64,000 nt of DNA from Orenia metallireducens (lineage in GTDB: Bacteria; Bacillota; Halanaerobiia; Halobacteroidales; Halobacteroidaceae). Position 1 is the stretch's first letter. Each line of letters begins with the position of its first letter. Both the position numbers and the translations under genes were made by a program. This document shows, piece by piece, positions 1 through 8,539 of the stretch. The notes under the pieces were generated by a model. The model was not told where the DNA came from. It saw only the letters and a list, made by a program, of their open reading frames with translations, and searched no databases. Where the stretch lies: contig NZ_PVNB01000001.1 of NCBI RefSeq assembly GCF_003001995.1, positions 124,001-188,000 of the forward strand, in the 5' to 3' direction.

Positions 1-1503
1 TCTATGAGGTAACTCTCTTTGTCTTTGGGCAGGTAATTTAGCTGAACCTATCTGAGTCATATTACGATTCATATCCCATTTTACATAAGTAATTGGGGCA
101 CTATCCAATATATCAGAAACCATTTCAATTACCTTATCACATACCTCTTCTCTAGATAAATCCAAGACCAACTGGCTTCTTGCTTGCCCTCTAGTTCTAT
201 TAGGTACATGGATACACCAATCAGGATGAGCACGATATAACTCACTTTCTGGCGAAATCATTTCTGGCTCAAACCATAAACCAAACTCCATCCCTAAATC
301 ATTGATCTTCTTACCTAAGCTTCCTAAACCATTTGGTAGCTTTCTTTCATCAACAAACCAATCTCCTAAAGATGTACTATCATCATCACGCTTTCCAAAC
401 CAGCCATCATCTAAAACAAATAACTCTAGCCCTAATTCCTTACCATCCTTGGCAATATCTAAGATCTTATCTTCATCAAAATCAAAATAGGTCGCTTCCC
501 AGTTATTGATCAAAATCGGTCTCACCTTATCTCTAAATTTACCACGAGCTAATCTAGTTCTATATAGTTTATGATAAGTCTGAGACATCTTATTTAACCC
601 TTGATCAGAGTAAACCATTACTGCTTCTGGAGTTTGGAAAGTCTCATTAGGCTCTAATAACCAATTAAAATCAAAAGGATTAATTCCCATAGTAACTCTT
701 GTTTGCTTATAGGAGTTAACCTGTACCTGTGCTAAAAAGTTACCACTATAAACAAAGCTGAATCCATAAACTTCACCATGATGTTCATCAGCATCCTTTC
801 TAGTTAAAGCAATAAAAGGGTTCTGTTGAAGACTACTTGCCCCTCTTGTACTTTCAATAGCTTGCAGCCCTTGCTCTAACGGACGCTTCTTAACATGACG
901 CTCTCTAGACCAAGCTCCCGATAAATGTAAAAAGTCAAAATCGGCATCTCTAAAATCTACACTAGTACTCAATGCTCGTTCTAAATTAATATTCTCTTCT
1001 CCTTCATTGATAAAACGAGCTGACCTAGCAATTACATCAAAATCTTGATAAACAGTATAAGATAAGACCACTTTTAAATTAGCTACTTCATCAAATAAAG
1101 TAACCTTTAACGTCTCTGCTTCTGAACTATCCTCTACATAAGTTGCTGGTAATCCTTCTAATCTTTCTTTTCCTGCTATAATTTCATGGGATAAATATTT
1201 CAGATTAGAGATATTAGATCCATTTTCCAATTTAACTTGATAAGCAGGCTGACGAAAATCAGTATAACCATAAGTAGGATACTCTTGAGGAATCAGATCT
1301 AAAGATAACTCCTTTTGTTCAGAAGCTAAAAAAGCTTTTCTACTCTGTTCTCTAATCAAATGGGTTAAATCAAGATCAGCTTTGACCTTCTTCCCCCAAT
1401 AAAGATGGCCTAAATGACCAGTATTTAATATTTCAAATACATAACTTGTATCCTTTGCTTGTAAATGAAATACCTTCTTTTCTGCATTATAAATAATTGC
1501 CAC
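1..1503 (-). CDS. alpha-galactosidase, GH36 family (3' part outside window)
   Basis: About 501 codons are visible, open from a GTG at 1503..1501 to the window edge, so the C-terminus is missing. A GGAGGG ribosome site lies just upstream of the GTG. The translation has the GH36 layout: an N-terminal beta-sandwich, then a TIM barrel with LFVLDDGWFG and EFGLWFEPEM, and the nucleophile motif KWDMNR at 64..81. Family knowledge: GH36 enzymes of this type release alpha-1,6-galactose from galactomannan side chains or raffinose-type sugars. No signal peptide is visible, so it probably acts in the cytoplasm on imported oligosaccharides. It lies downstream of the GH26 mannanase, with a possible weak terminator between them. 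Confidence 0.93.
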   Translation of the reverse strand, partial: MAIIYNAEKKVFHLQAKDTSYVFEILNTGHLGHLYWGKKVKADLDLTHLIREQSRKAFLASEQKELSLDLIPQEYPTYGYTDFRQPAYQVKLENGSNISNLKYLSHEIIAGKERLEGLPATYVEDSSEAETLKVTLFDEVANLKVVLSYTVYQDFDVIARSARFINEGEENINLERALSTSVDFRDADFDFLHLSGAWSRERHVKKRPLEQGLQAIESTRGASSLQQNPFIALTRKDADEHHGEVYGFSFVYSGNFLAQVQVNSYKQTRVTMGINPFDFNWLLEPNETFQTPEAVMVYSDQGLNKMSQTYHKLYRTRLARGKFRDKVRPILINNWEATYFDFDEDKILDIAKDGKELGLELFVLDDGWFGKRDDDSTSLGDWFVDERKLPNGLGSLGKKINDLGMEFGLWFEPEMISPESELYRAHPDWCIHVPNRTRGQARSQLVLDLSREEVCDKVIEMVSDILDSAPITYVKWDMNRNMTQIGSAKLPAQRQRELPHR

Positions 1504-1546
1504 TTCAATCCCTCCAAAATATATATTATGATGCTAGTATAAAATC

Positions 1547-1594
1547 ATGGACACACTTAATTTATCAGAGATTTAACTAAACAAGTGTATCCAT
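1547..1594 (-). terminator. possible stem-loop behind the mannanase gene
   Basis: Arms ATGGACACACTT (1547..1558) and AAGTGTATCCAT (1583..1594) pair over 12 positions with one mismatch; the T-run on the minus strand is short. It could partly separate mannanase from alpha-galactosidase transcription. Confidence 0.4.
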
Positions 1595-1661
1595 ATAAAT
1601 TAATTGTTAAATAATATTAAAATATAACTTAAATTTGTAAAAAAATGAATTAGCTAAATTT

Positions 1662-3317
1662 CTAAAAAGGATAGTTCTCCATGTTTTTAAGCTCATCTAA
1701 AGTAATTACATAGTCATCATTGTATACTTTTTCAATATGTTCTAGAGTATTATCCCTTAATAATAGATCTACAGACCATGAAGAGAACCAAGACCACCTT
1801 GCTGCTTCCTTTTGAAGAAGCTCTGGATCAGGGATTGTACCATCTTCTGTCATAGCAACCAATTTACCTGGATACATGTCAACTAAATTATAGAACTTTG
1901 CTGTACTTGGACTATAGTTATGAGAGTCTAGGTAGATATCAGCACCTATAATATCCACATATTGGTCACCAGGATACCATTCCGGAGATTCCTGACCATC
2001 ATCTGCAGTCCAAACCCAGATAAGATTGTTTAAATCATGGTAATTAGTAAAACGATCATACATTAACTTCCATAATTTCTTTAACGGCTCTGGACCTTTA
2101 GCTCCCCACCAGAACCAACCACCTTCAGCTTCATGTAATGGTCTCCATAAAACAGGGACACCTGCATCTTGAAGTCTTTTAAGTTGTTTTGCTATTGCAT
2201 CAAGGTCACGAATGATTAATTGATAATCTTCTGATTCAGGATGGTTCATAGCATACTCAACATCAAAAGTAGTTGCTTTAGTATAGAAACCACTCCACCA
2301 TAGTTTATCAGGTTCTTCATTTATAAGATCTTTAGGAGCATTCCAATGCCAGCATAGACTCACAATTCCACCTTTTTGGAACCAATCTATAGCTTCTTCA
2401 ACATCATTTGTGCTTGCTCCAAACTCAACTCTAGATGGAGAATAATCCATCAGATCCAAACTCAAAACAGCTGGCTCTTTACCAATATTTTCATTTAACC
2501 AAGTTGCTGATTCTGAATTTTGAGCACCTGCAATTATTTTCTGACCATAAGTATCTACAAGAAAACTCATCAAAGCCTTAGTATCGTTACTAGCATTAGG
2601 ATTTACTAATTCTTTAGTTGGGTTTAGCTCATTTCGAGAGCTTTCTTCTTTCTTAACTTTGAAATAGTCTATATCAATCCATCCCCAGCTTTTGCCAATT
2701 CCTATACTGTTTTCTCCAGCATCCAACCAGACCTTACCAGCTAATATTTCTGTAAACCCTGTAGTCTTAGGTGTCTTTACTTCTCCCTTTGTAACACCAT
2801 TAATAAGTAAATTATTTGTTTTCTCTCCATTAGGACCATTATAGCCCATGATAATATCATACATTCCTTCATCTTCAATATTAACCTTAACAGTTACAGC
2901 ATCCCCTTCATTATCCAAAGAAGTTACATAACCATCCCCAGAATATCCATAATTATCCGATGATACCTCTGTACCATTTAATATACCTAATTCCGCTTCA
3001 TATTTAATAGTACTTTCTTCACCTGTTTTGGTAAACACTGCTGCAATATCCATGTTATCAGCAACTACTACTTGAACTGGATTTTCAGTTCCTTCTAAAT
3101 TGCCAGTCCACTCTTTAAACTCCCAACCTTTTGCTGGAATAGCCTTTAAAGTTACTACTCCATTGTCCTTATCTATATCTCCTTCAGTTACAACCTCTCC
3201 TTGACCAATCTTGTTAATAGAAAGATTTATATCTTTTACATCTTCTGATTTACAGCCTACTAAAGTAAAAATTAAAGCTAATGTAAGCAATATTAATAAT
3301 ACCTTTTTAGTTTTCAA
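1662..3317 (-). CDS. secreted beta-mannanase lipoprotein, GH26 with CBM35-like module
   Basis: I choose the TTG at 3317..3315, 6 nt behind a G7 ribosome site; the ATG at 3332 lacks one. The product starts MKTKKVLLILL and has lipobox LVGC, so it is an exported lipoprotein. Order of parts: an InlB-B-repeat-like domain (about 35-100, with GWEFKEWTG), a CBM35/6-like beta-sandwich (about 105-225, YEAELG to WIDIDYFKV), and a GH26 catalytic domain (about 240-545). Catalytic glutamates are expected in WRPLHEAEGG (near residue 395, acid/base) and AMTEDG (near 490, nucleophile). Known role: endo-cleavage of beta-1,4-mannan. With GH36 and GH130 nearby it is likely the extracellular enzyme of a galactomannan pathway. 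Confidence 0.93.
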   Translation of the reverse strand: MKTKKVLLILLTLALIFTLVGCKSEDVKDINLSINKIGQGEVVTEGDIDKDNGVVTLKAIPAKGWEFKEWTGNLEGTENPVQVVVADNMDIAAVFTKTGEESTIKYEAELGILNGTEVSSDNYGYSGDGYVTSLDNEGDAVTVKVNIEDEGMYDIIMGYNGPNGEKTNNLLINGVTKGEVKTPKTTGFTEILAGKVWLDAGENSIGIGKSWGWIDIDYFKVKKEESSRNELNPTKELVNPNASNDTKALMSFLVDTYGQKIIAGAQNSESATWLNENIGKEPAVLSLDLMDYSPSRVEFGASTNDVEEAIDWFQKGGIVSLCWHWNAPKDLINEEPDKLWWSGFYTKATTFDVEYAMNHPESEDYQLIIRDLDAIAKQLKRLQDAGVPVLWRPLHEAEGGWFWWGAKGPEPLKKLWKLMYDRFTNYHDLNNLIWVWTADDGQESPEWYPGDQYVDIIGADIYLDSHNYSPSTAKFYNLVDMYPGKLVAMTEDGTIPDPELLQKEAARWSWFSSWSVDLLLRDNTLEHIEKVYNDDYVITLDELKNMENYPF

Positions 3318-3472
3318 AATAATCCCCCCCATTTTAAATAATTTCTTATCTTTTATTAAATTTTATATGAGCAAATAATAATAACCAATCTTAATATATT
3401 TTAGCTTTTGTTATTTTATAAAGACTTAACTAATTTTAGCCAAACTTTATGAATTTTGCGCAAATAAACCAT

Positions 3473-3577
3473 TTAATCATATCCATAGACTAAAGAGTCA
3501 TACTCTTCTCTATTGATACCTACATCAGTAACACTATCCCCCTGAAATAAAGCCATTATGTTATATAAATTTTTCAT
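3473..3577 (-). pseudogene. N-terminal stub of an SGNH/GDSL hydrolase
   Basis: A 34-codon frame with a good GGGGGTG ribosome site reads MALFQGDSVTDVGINREEY near its start, which matches block I of SGNH hydrolases (FQGDSITD). The frame stops after 34 codons where a complete family member would have about 200. No continuation is visible downstream in any frame. It sits between the solute-binding protein and the mannanase, where a carbohydrate esterase would fit. I read it as a gene reduced to its first block; a functional micropeptide cannot be excluded. Confidence 0.65.
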
Positions 3578-3753
3578 TATCAAAAACACCCCCTATTTAT
3601 ATTGATTAATAATATCGACAGAATATTTTGATATTAAAGCTCAAAATAATTTTAAATGTAATAGCAAGTAATAAATAATTCATATGACTATGTTAACATA
3701 ATTAAAAAAGTTCAGATAATAACAAAATTACTGTAGATAATATCTCTTATATC

Positions 3754-3789
3754 AGGATATCTAAAGAAGCTAATTCCTTTAGATATCCT
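3754..3789 (-). terminator. 13-bp perfect stem-loop behind the solute-binding protein gene
   Basis: AGGATATCTAAAG (3754..3766) and CTTTAGATATCCT (3777..3789) pair perfectly around a 10-nt loop, 12 bp after the gene's stop codon. The T-run is poor, so it may work mainly as a 3' stabilising hairpin. Confidence 0.6.
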
Positions 3790-3801
3790 ATAATTAATTA
3801 C

Positions 3802-5424
3802 TTATCGTAAATTTTCATTTAATTCATCGACAACTTTCTGTACCTTAGGTCTCATACTCTTAACAAAATCATTCCAATCTTTTTCAATATCATCAGCCGA
3901 TGATGAAACAATAAGTTCAGTAATCTTGTCATTTACCTTGTGAGAGAAAGCACCATATCTGTTTTTCATTGGTCCACTAAAGAAATTAACCTTGTACTGT
4001 TCCTTTCCAGTTGGTTTTAAATAAACATCCTCTTGTGATAATCTATCATATACATCAGCTATAATCTTTCTTGTATAATCACCATATCCAGGATTGCTAA
4101 ATTCCCATTCTGGACTATCATTAACAACTCCTACCCAATCTGCTCTAATATCACTAGGAGCTTGCAGGGTACCATCTTCTTTCTCCGGCCATAGGGGTAT
4201 AACATTTCCATTTTCATCATACTTCCAATCCTCCCCCTTGATTCCGTAATGAGTGTAATTTCTACCTTCTTCACTAGCCAGCCAGTCCCAAACTTCTAGC
4301 CATCTCTTTAATTTCTCATCACTCATATCTGCTCTAAACATAGTAGCAGACCAATAATCTGTACCCTGAATTGCCATAATCTTTCTTTCCTGTGGCGTTC
4401 CCTGTGGACCTTTCACAAACATAGGTGCAATAGCATCCTCAGCTTTTAAACCTGGATTGGCAGCCTCAAAAGGCTTAACAGTCTCCTCAAATAAACTATA
4501 TGAGGTCCAATTATTAAAATAAATTCCCAATTGTCCACTGATAAATTTGTTTGCAGCATCATTATTTTGAGCAATAGGCTGATCCTTCCATAGGATTCCA
4601 CTATCATACCATTCTTTGATTTCCTTTATACTTTTAACCATGTCTGGCTCTCCTGGTCCCCAGACATACTTACCATCTTTAAGGGTATAATCCTCCCAAC
4701 TTGGGTTGGTCTGGTAAATTCCTGCAAACCAAGGAAAGGCCCAACCAATACCACCAATACCACTAGTCTTACCTGTTCCACTTACATCTTCTTCTACAAA
4801 GGCTTTAGCCATTGCCTTTAGCTCTTCAAAGGTATACTCATTATTTTCATGATAGATACCAACTTTTTTAGCCCAGTCTTTTCTATAATAGAATTTCATT
4901 GTAGAAACATTATTATAATCCGCCTTTTGAATAGAAGCTAACCATGCATAACGTTTGTCATTGACCTTTACATACTCATCACTAACTAATTGCTCATTTA
5001 ATCTCTTTAAATTCGGATAATTACTAAGTAGCTCATCCGGTAATTCTTTAAATACACCTTGCTCCGCCCAGCTTGCAAATTCTGGATAATTATAACCTTG
5101 TAGATCCATTCTTAATACTTCGGGCATATCTCCAGATGCAACCCAGATTCTTACCTTTTCATTCCAATCCCCCCAGTTAACAGGTCGAATTTCAAGCTCA
5201 ATATTGAACTTCTTAGAGATAAAGTCATAAAAACGGTTCTTATCCTTTTGCTGTCCTGCATACATACTATTAATAGTATAAGTATACTTTTTAGCGTATT
5301 TACCGCTTCCTTCTTGATTAGTTGCTGCTTTATTATCTTCTTGCTTAGAACATCCAGTAAATAAGATTCCTAAGGATGACATAGATAGAATTAGAACTAT
5401 TACTAATAATCTCTTTTTTGACAC
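3802..5424 (-). CDS. extracellular sugar-binding lipoprotein of an ABC transporter
   Basis: 540 aa from a GTG start at 5424 preceded by GGGGGAG. The N-terminus MSKKRLLVIVLILSM with lipobox LFTGC marks an exported lipoprotein. The rest has family 1 solute-binding character, for example KWGDWNEK-like and GQLGIYFNNW segments and many aromatic residues. At 540 aa it is longer than maltose-type binders (about 400) and closer to the LplA-like oligosaccharide binders. No permease or ATPase gene lies in the window, so its partners are elsewhere, perhaps beyond the left edge. Position just upstream of the mannanase suggests it captures manno-oligosaccharides; the substrate is inference. Confidence 0.85.
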   Translation of the reverse strand: MSKKRLLVIVLILSMSSLGILFTGCSKQEDNKAATNQEGSGKYAKKYTYTINSMYAGQQKDKNRFYDFISKKFNIELEIRPVNWGDWNEKVRIWVASGDMPEVLRMDLQGYNYPEFASWAEQGVFKELPDELLSNYPNLKRLNEQLVSDEYVKVNDKRYAWLASIQKADYNNVSTMKFYYRKDWAKKVGIYHENNEYTFEELKAMAKAFVEEDVSGTGKTSGIGGIGWAFPWFAGIYQTNPSWEDYTLKDGKYVWGPGEPDMVKSIKEIKEWYDSGILWKDQPIAQNNDAANKFISGQLGIYFNNWTSYSLFEETVKPFEAANPGLKAEDAIAPMFVKGPQGTPQERKIMAIQGTDYWSATMFRADMSDEKLKRWLEVWDWLASEEGRNYTHYGIKGEDWKYDENGNVIPLWPEKEDGTLQAPSDIRADWVGVVNDSPEWEFSNPGYGDYTRKIIADVYDRLSQEDVYLKPTGKEQYKVNFFSGPMKNRYGAFSHKVNDKITELIVSSSADDIEKDWNDFVKSMRPKVQKVVDELNENLR

Positions 5425-5560
5425 AAAAATACTCCCCCTTATCTTATTAAATTACTGAACAATTAAAGTTTTATAAATCGATAAGACTATAGTAAATAAA
5501 ATACCCATATTAATTATTCAGCTATAGAACAATGGAATTAATTGCGAATAATTTTAAAAA

Positions 5561-5880
5561 TCCCATATCATACCCTTATCTAAAACAGATAAGGGTATAA
5601 TCTGGGATCTTATGATGTTAGTCACTTATATACTTATACCCAAATTAATATCTAAAAGTCAAAAATACTAAAAAACAATAAATTCTATCTACTTTTCAAT
5701 CTTTTTAAGCTAAAATACTTCCTTCTTCTAAAACTTATAATATCTTATAAAATTATATCCTTATATTATTAATAATATCTTCTTGTATACCTAATTATAT
5801 AATCTCAATAAATATAAATAAATAGAATAAACTTAGCTTTCTTTGTAATATACTTAGAATAATTAGCAATATCTTTACGA
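5561..5880. repeat. ~320-bp intergenic element, copy 1 (second copy at 13006..13330)
   Basis: Both ends align colinearly with 13006..13330: the left part shares TCCCATAT, GGATCTTATGAT and ACTTATACC in register; the right part shares AATAGAATAAACTTAGCT and TTTGTAATATNCTTAGAA. Copy 1 has a perfect 11-bp hairpin, TACCCTTATCT (5571..5581) with AGATAAGGGTA (5587..5597). It occupies most of the 513-bp spacer upstream of the solute-binding protein gene. Only short, poor frames are present, so I see it as noncoding. Confidence 0.75.
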
Positions 5881-5937
5881 TTGATCATATAAACTCCCAA
5901 TAATTAGATGAGCTGTAATATAAATTTATTAAGAAGA

Positions 5938-7305
5938 TTATACTTCTACTTTCATCCATCTCTCAGATTTAAAATAGAGATAAGTTATAAAAGTAATTAA
6001 TATCATACATATATCAGCTATTATATAATGACCAACTAAGCCATAGGGTGTATAATTGATAATTAAATAGGTTAAAGGAATTAATAATATCCACAAACGT
6101 ACTATATTAATCACCATAATAGATAAAGTATCTCCTGCCCCTCGAATAGCCCCCGAATAAATAATAAAAAAAGAATTAGCTATCTGTTGAATTGCTGTTA
6201 ATCTTAATGGTAATGTTGCTGTCTTAATAACTGACTGCTCTTCAATAAAAATACTAATATACTTTTCGGGAAATATAATAAAACTAATCCCAACTATAAA
6301 TGCTAAAACCCCACCACAAATTGTAGCTGTATTGACACTTTTGATAGCATTTTTCTTACCTTTTGCTCCTAAATATTGACCAACTAAGGTTGTTGTCGCT
6401 ATTGAAAAGCCAAAGATCGGCATAAAGAGTATTGATTCTATTCTAACTATAATATTGAAGGCTGAATAAGTAATGGTACCTAGACCAATAATCAAATAGT
6501 TAAAAACAACATAGGAGCTTTGCATAAATAATTGTTCTAAAGCAGCCGACCAACTGATTCTCCATAATTTCTTAAATATAGTCAGCTTTAATTTAAACCA
6601 TCTTAAAACCAACTTAATCTTCATCTTACCACTAAAACCAATAATCAGAAATACAATAGCACCAATTGCTCTAGATAATGTAGTCGAAATTGCTGCCCCT
6701 ACAATTCCAAGCTCGGGAAAGATTCCAATTCCAAAGATAAGTAACCAGTTACCAATAATATTTAAGATATTAATAGCCCCATTAATCGCCATAGGAGTCA
6801 CAGTATCCCCAGCTCCACGAAATGAACTACTTAAGGAAAAGCTAATGAACATAAAAAATTGGCTATAAATTACTACTTTTAAATAATCAATAGCTATTGC
6901 TGTTACTTCAGGCTCTGCATTAAATAGAGCCATTAGTGGTTGATGATAAAGATACATTAAAGCAGTTAAAATCAAACCAATTACCAGATTGATGATACAG
7001 GATTGACTGGCTATCTTATTTGCTCTACTCTTAGCTTTAGCCCCAATATATCTTGAGACTATAGCTGTCGTTCCAACATTAAAGGCAGAAAAGATAAAGA
7101 CTATCGGAAATACAATTTGATTAGCTAAATTGATTGCAGCTAGACCTTCTGCTCCAATCCCCCGCCCTACCATAATAGTATCAACTACTCCTACTAAAGT
7201 ATTTAATAACATTTCTACAATTGCTGGAGAAGCCAAAATCAGTACTTTCTTCAACATTGCACTAGTTGATAATTCTACCTGTTGTAAAGATAAATCTTGA
7301 TTCAT
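5938..7305 (-). CDS. MATE family multidrug/sodium efflux protein
   Basis: 455 aa with about 12 hydrophobic segments in two homologous halves, the standard length for MATE exporters. Typical features are PAIVEMLLNTLVGVVDTIMVG at the start of the first half and SFRGAGDT in the middle, mirrored by GAIRGAGDT in the second half. AGGAGGT precedes the ATG. Family members export cationic drugs or metabolites in exchange for Na+ or H+; the substrate cannot be read from sequence. It interrupts the mannan locus but has long spacers on both sides, so it is probably a separate transcription unit. Confidence 0.92.
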   Translation of the reverse strand: MNQDLSLQQVELSTSAMLKKVLILASPAIVEMLLNTLVGVVDTIMVGRGIGAEGLAAINLANQIVFPIVFIFSAFNVGTTAIVSRYIGAKAKSRANKIASQSCIINLVIGLILTALMYLYHQPLMALFNAEPEVTAIAIDYLKVVIYSQFFMFISFSLSSSFRGAGDTVTPMAINGAINILNIIGNWLLIFGIGIFPELGIVGAAISTTLSRAIGAIVFLIIGFSGKMKIKLVLRWFKLKLTIFKKLWRISWSAALEQLFMQSSYVVFNYLIIGLGTITYSAFNIIVRIESILFMPIFGFSIATTTLVGQYLGAKGKKNAIKSVNTATICGGVLAFIVGISFIIFPEKYISIFIEEQSVIKTATLPLRLTAIQQIANSFFIIYSGAIRGAGDTLSIMVINIVRLWILLIPLTYLIINYTPYGLVGHYIIADICMILITFITYLYFKSERWMKVEV

Positions 7306-7574
7306 GTATCTACCTCCTAATCAAAATAAGTAATAAATTTTCCTATAATTTAGTTACTTTATAAGTTTGCTTTGTACTTATCTAATTACTTACTTTACTT
7401 ACATTGTAATGATCTCTACTCTGATTTTAAATGGGATTATGTTAGTTAGATATGGTGTCATGTTAGTTAATAATTATAAATTTTATTAGTGATGTTAGTA
7501 TCTCCTACTATTAGAAAGTATTAAAAACTAATCCTTAGAACTTAACTGATTTGGATGTTTCTCAGGCAGATACT

Positions 7575-7632
7575 AAAAAACCTATACAGAACTCTACTAT
7601 AATAATAGAAATTCTGTATAGGGGGTTTTTAA
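7575..7632 (-). terminator. Rho-independent terminator behind the CBM lipoprotein gene
   Basis: On the minus strand CCTATACAGAA pairs with TTCTGTATAGG and is followed by TTTTTT. The rest of the 345-bp spacer (7306..7574) shows no gene. Confidence 0.85.
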
Positions 7633-7650
7633 ATCTTTTAAAAATTAAAT

Positions 7651-8445
7651 TTATTCACCAATAATATTATCAATGTATAGCGTTCCAGTAGAATTATCTT
7701 CAGGTAAGGACATGAATTCTATACCGATCTCCCTAATATTATCACTGTAATCATAATCTGATAAGTCTATAGTAAAAGTAGTTTCCTCATCACTTACAGC
7801 TCCTTCAGCATTTACTGAATAGTACTCCCAATTAGTTCCATCTTTTACATATAATTTACTATATGCACCACTAACAGTGCTTTTAACAGTTACTGATAAA
7901 GTAGAATAACTACTTAAATCTAAAGCAGGATATGGATATATAATCAATTGATATTGACTTCCATCAAAAGTAACGTTAGCAGCAAGAGATTGGCTTCCCT
8001 CAGCAGACCAGTCTGTTGATACTTGTGGAGTCACTTCAGAGTCAGCCCAATCAGCCTTTACATTCCAACCATCAACACCATCTTCAAAATCATATAATGT
8101 CTTAGGTTCTATACTTCCTCCTGTATTTCCACCAACAACCTCTTCAAATACTGCTGTAAGAGTAACATCAGAATCCATGATTACAGTAATTGTAGGATTA
8201 GTATTACCATCATAACCTGCACCTTGCCATCCTTTGAATGTTGACCCATCAGCTGCCTCAGCTGTTACTTTTACCTTTTCACCATATTCATAAGTTCCAC
8301 CATTTGGAGTAACTGTACCTGTTCCACTCCCATTAATACCAATTGTTAATTTATATTTTTCTAAAGTTGTATCACTACTACACCCTTGTAATAAAAGAGC
8401 CATAGCCAACACTGCCAATACAATAATCGATTTGATATTTTTCAA
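7651..8445 (-). CDS. carbohydrate-binding lipoprotein with InlB-B-like repeat
   Basis: 264 aa from a TTG at 8445, chosen because GAGGAGG lies 6-7 nt upstream. A lipobox (LLLQGC) follows a short hydrophobic stretch. Residues about 30-105 are an InlB-B-repeat-like domain (GTVTPNGGTYEYGEKV, GWQG), the same type as in the GH26 enzyme. Residues about 115-264 form a galactose-binding-like beta-sandwich starting LYDFEDGVDGWNV and ending YIDNIIGE, similar in style to mannan-binding CBM27/CBM11 modules. No catalytic domain is present, so it probably tethers or captures polysaccharide at the cell surface. It ends 95 bp downstream of the barrel gene at 8540..11134 and may share its transcript. Confidence 0.75.
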   Translation of the reverse strand: MKNIKSIIVLAVLAMALLLQGCSSDTTLEKYKLTIGINGSGTGTVTPNGGTYEYGEKVKVTAEAADGSTFKGWQGAGYDGNTNPTITVIMDSDVTLTAVFEEVVGGNTGGSIEPKTLYDFEDGVDGWNVKADWADSEVTPQVSTDWSAEGSQSLAANVTFDGSQYQLIIYPYPALDLSSYSTLSVTVKSTVSGAYSKLYVKDGTNWEYYSVNAEGAVSDEETTFTIDLSDYDYSDNIREIGIEFMSLPEDNSTGTLYIDNIIGE

Positions 8446-8539
8446 TCTAGATTCCTCCTCGAGTTTTAGATATCCTTCATCACACCAAATAAATTTAGGA
8501 GAGCCCCAAAAACCAATCGGGACTCTGTTGAGCAGTAAT

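Noticed and set aside
5800-5890. Short minus-strand frame in the duplicated element (YSKYITKKAKFILFIYIY)
   Set aside because: The other copy lacks the start and has a stop at a different place; low-complexity translation of AT-rich DNA. I treat the element as noncoding.
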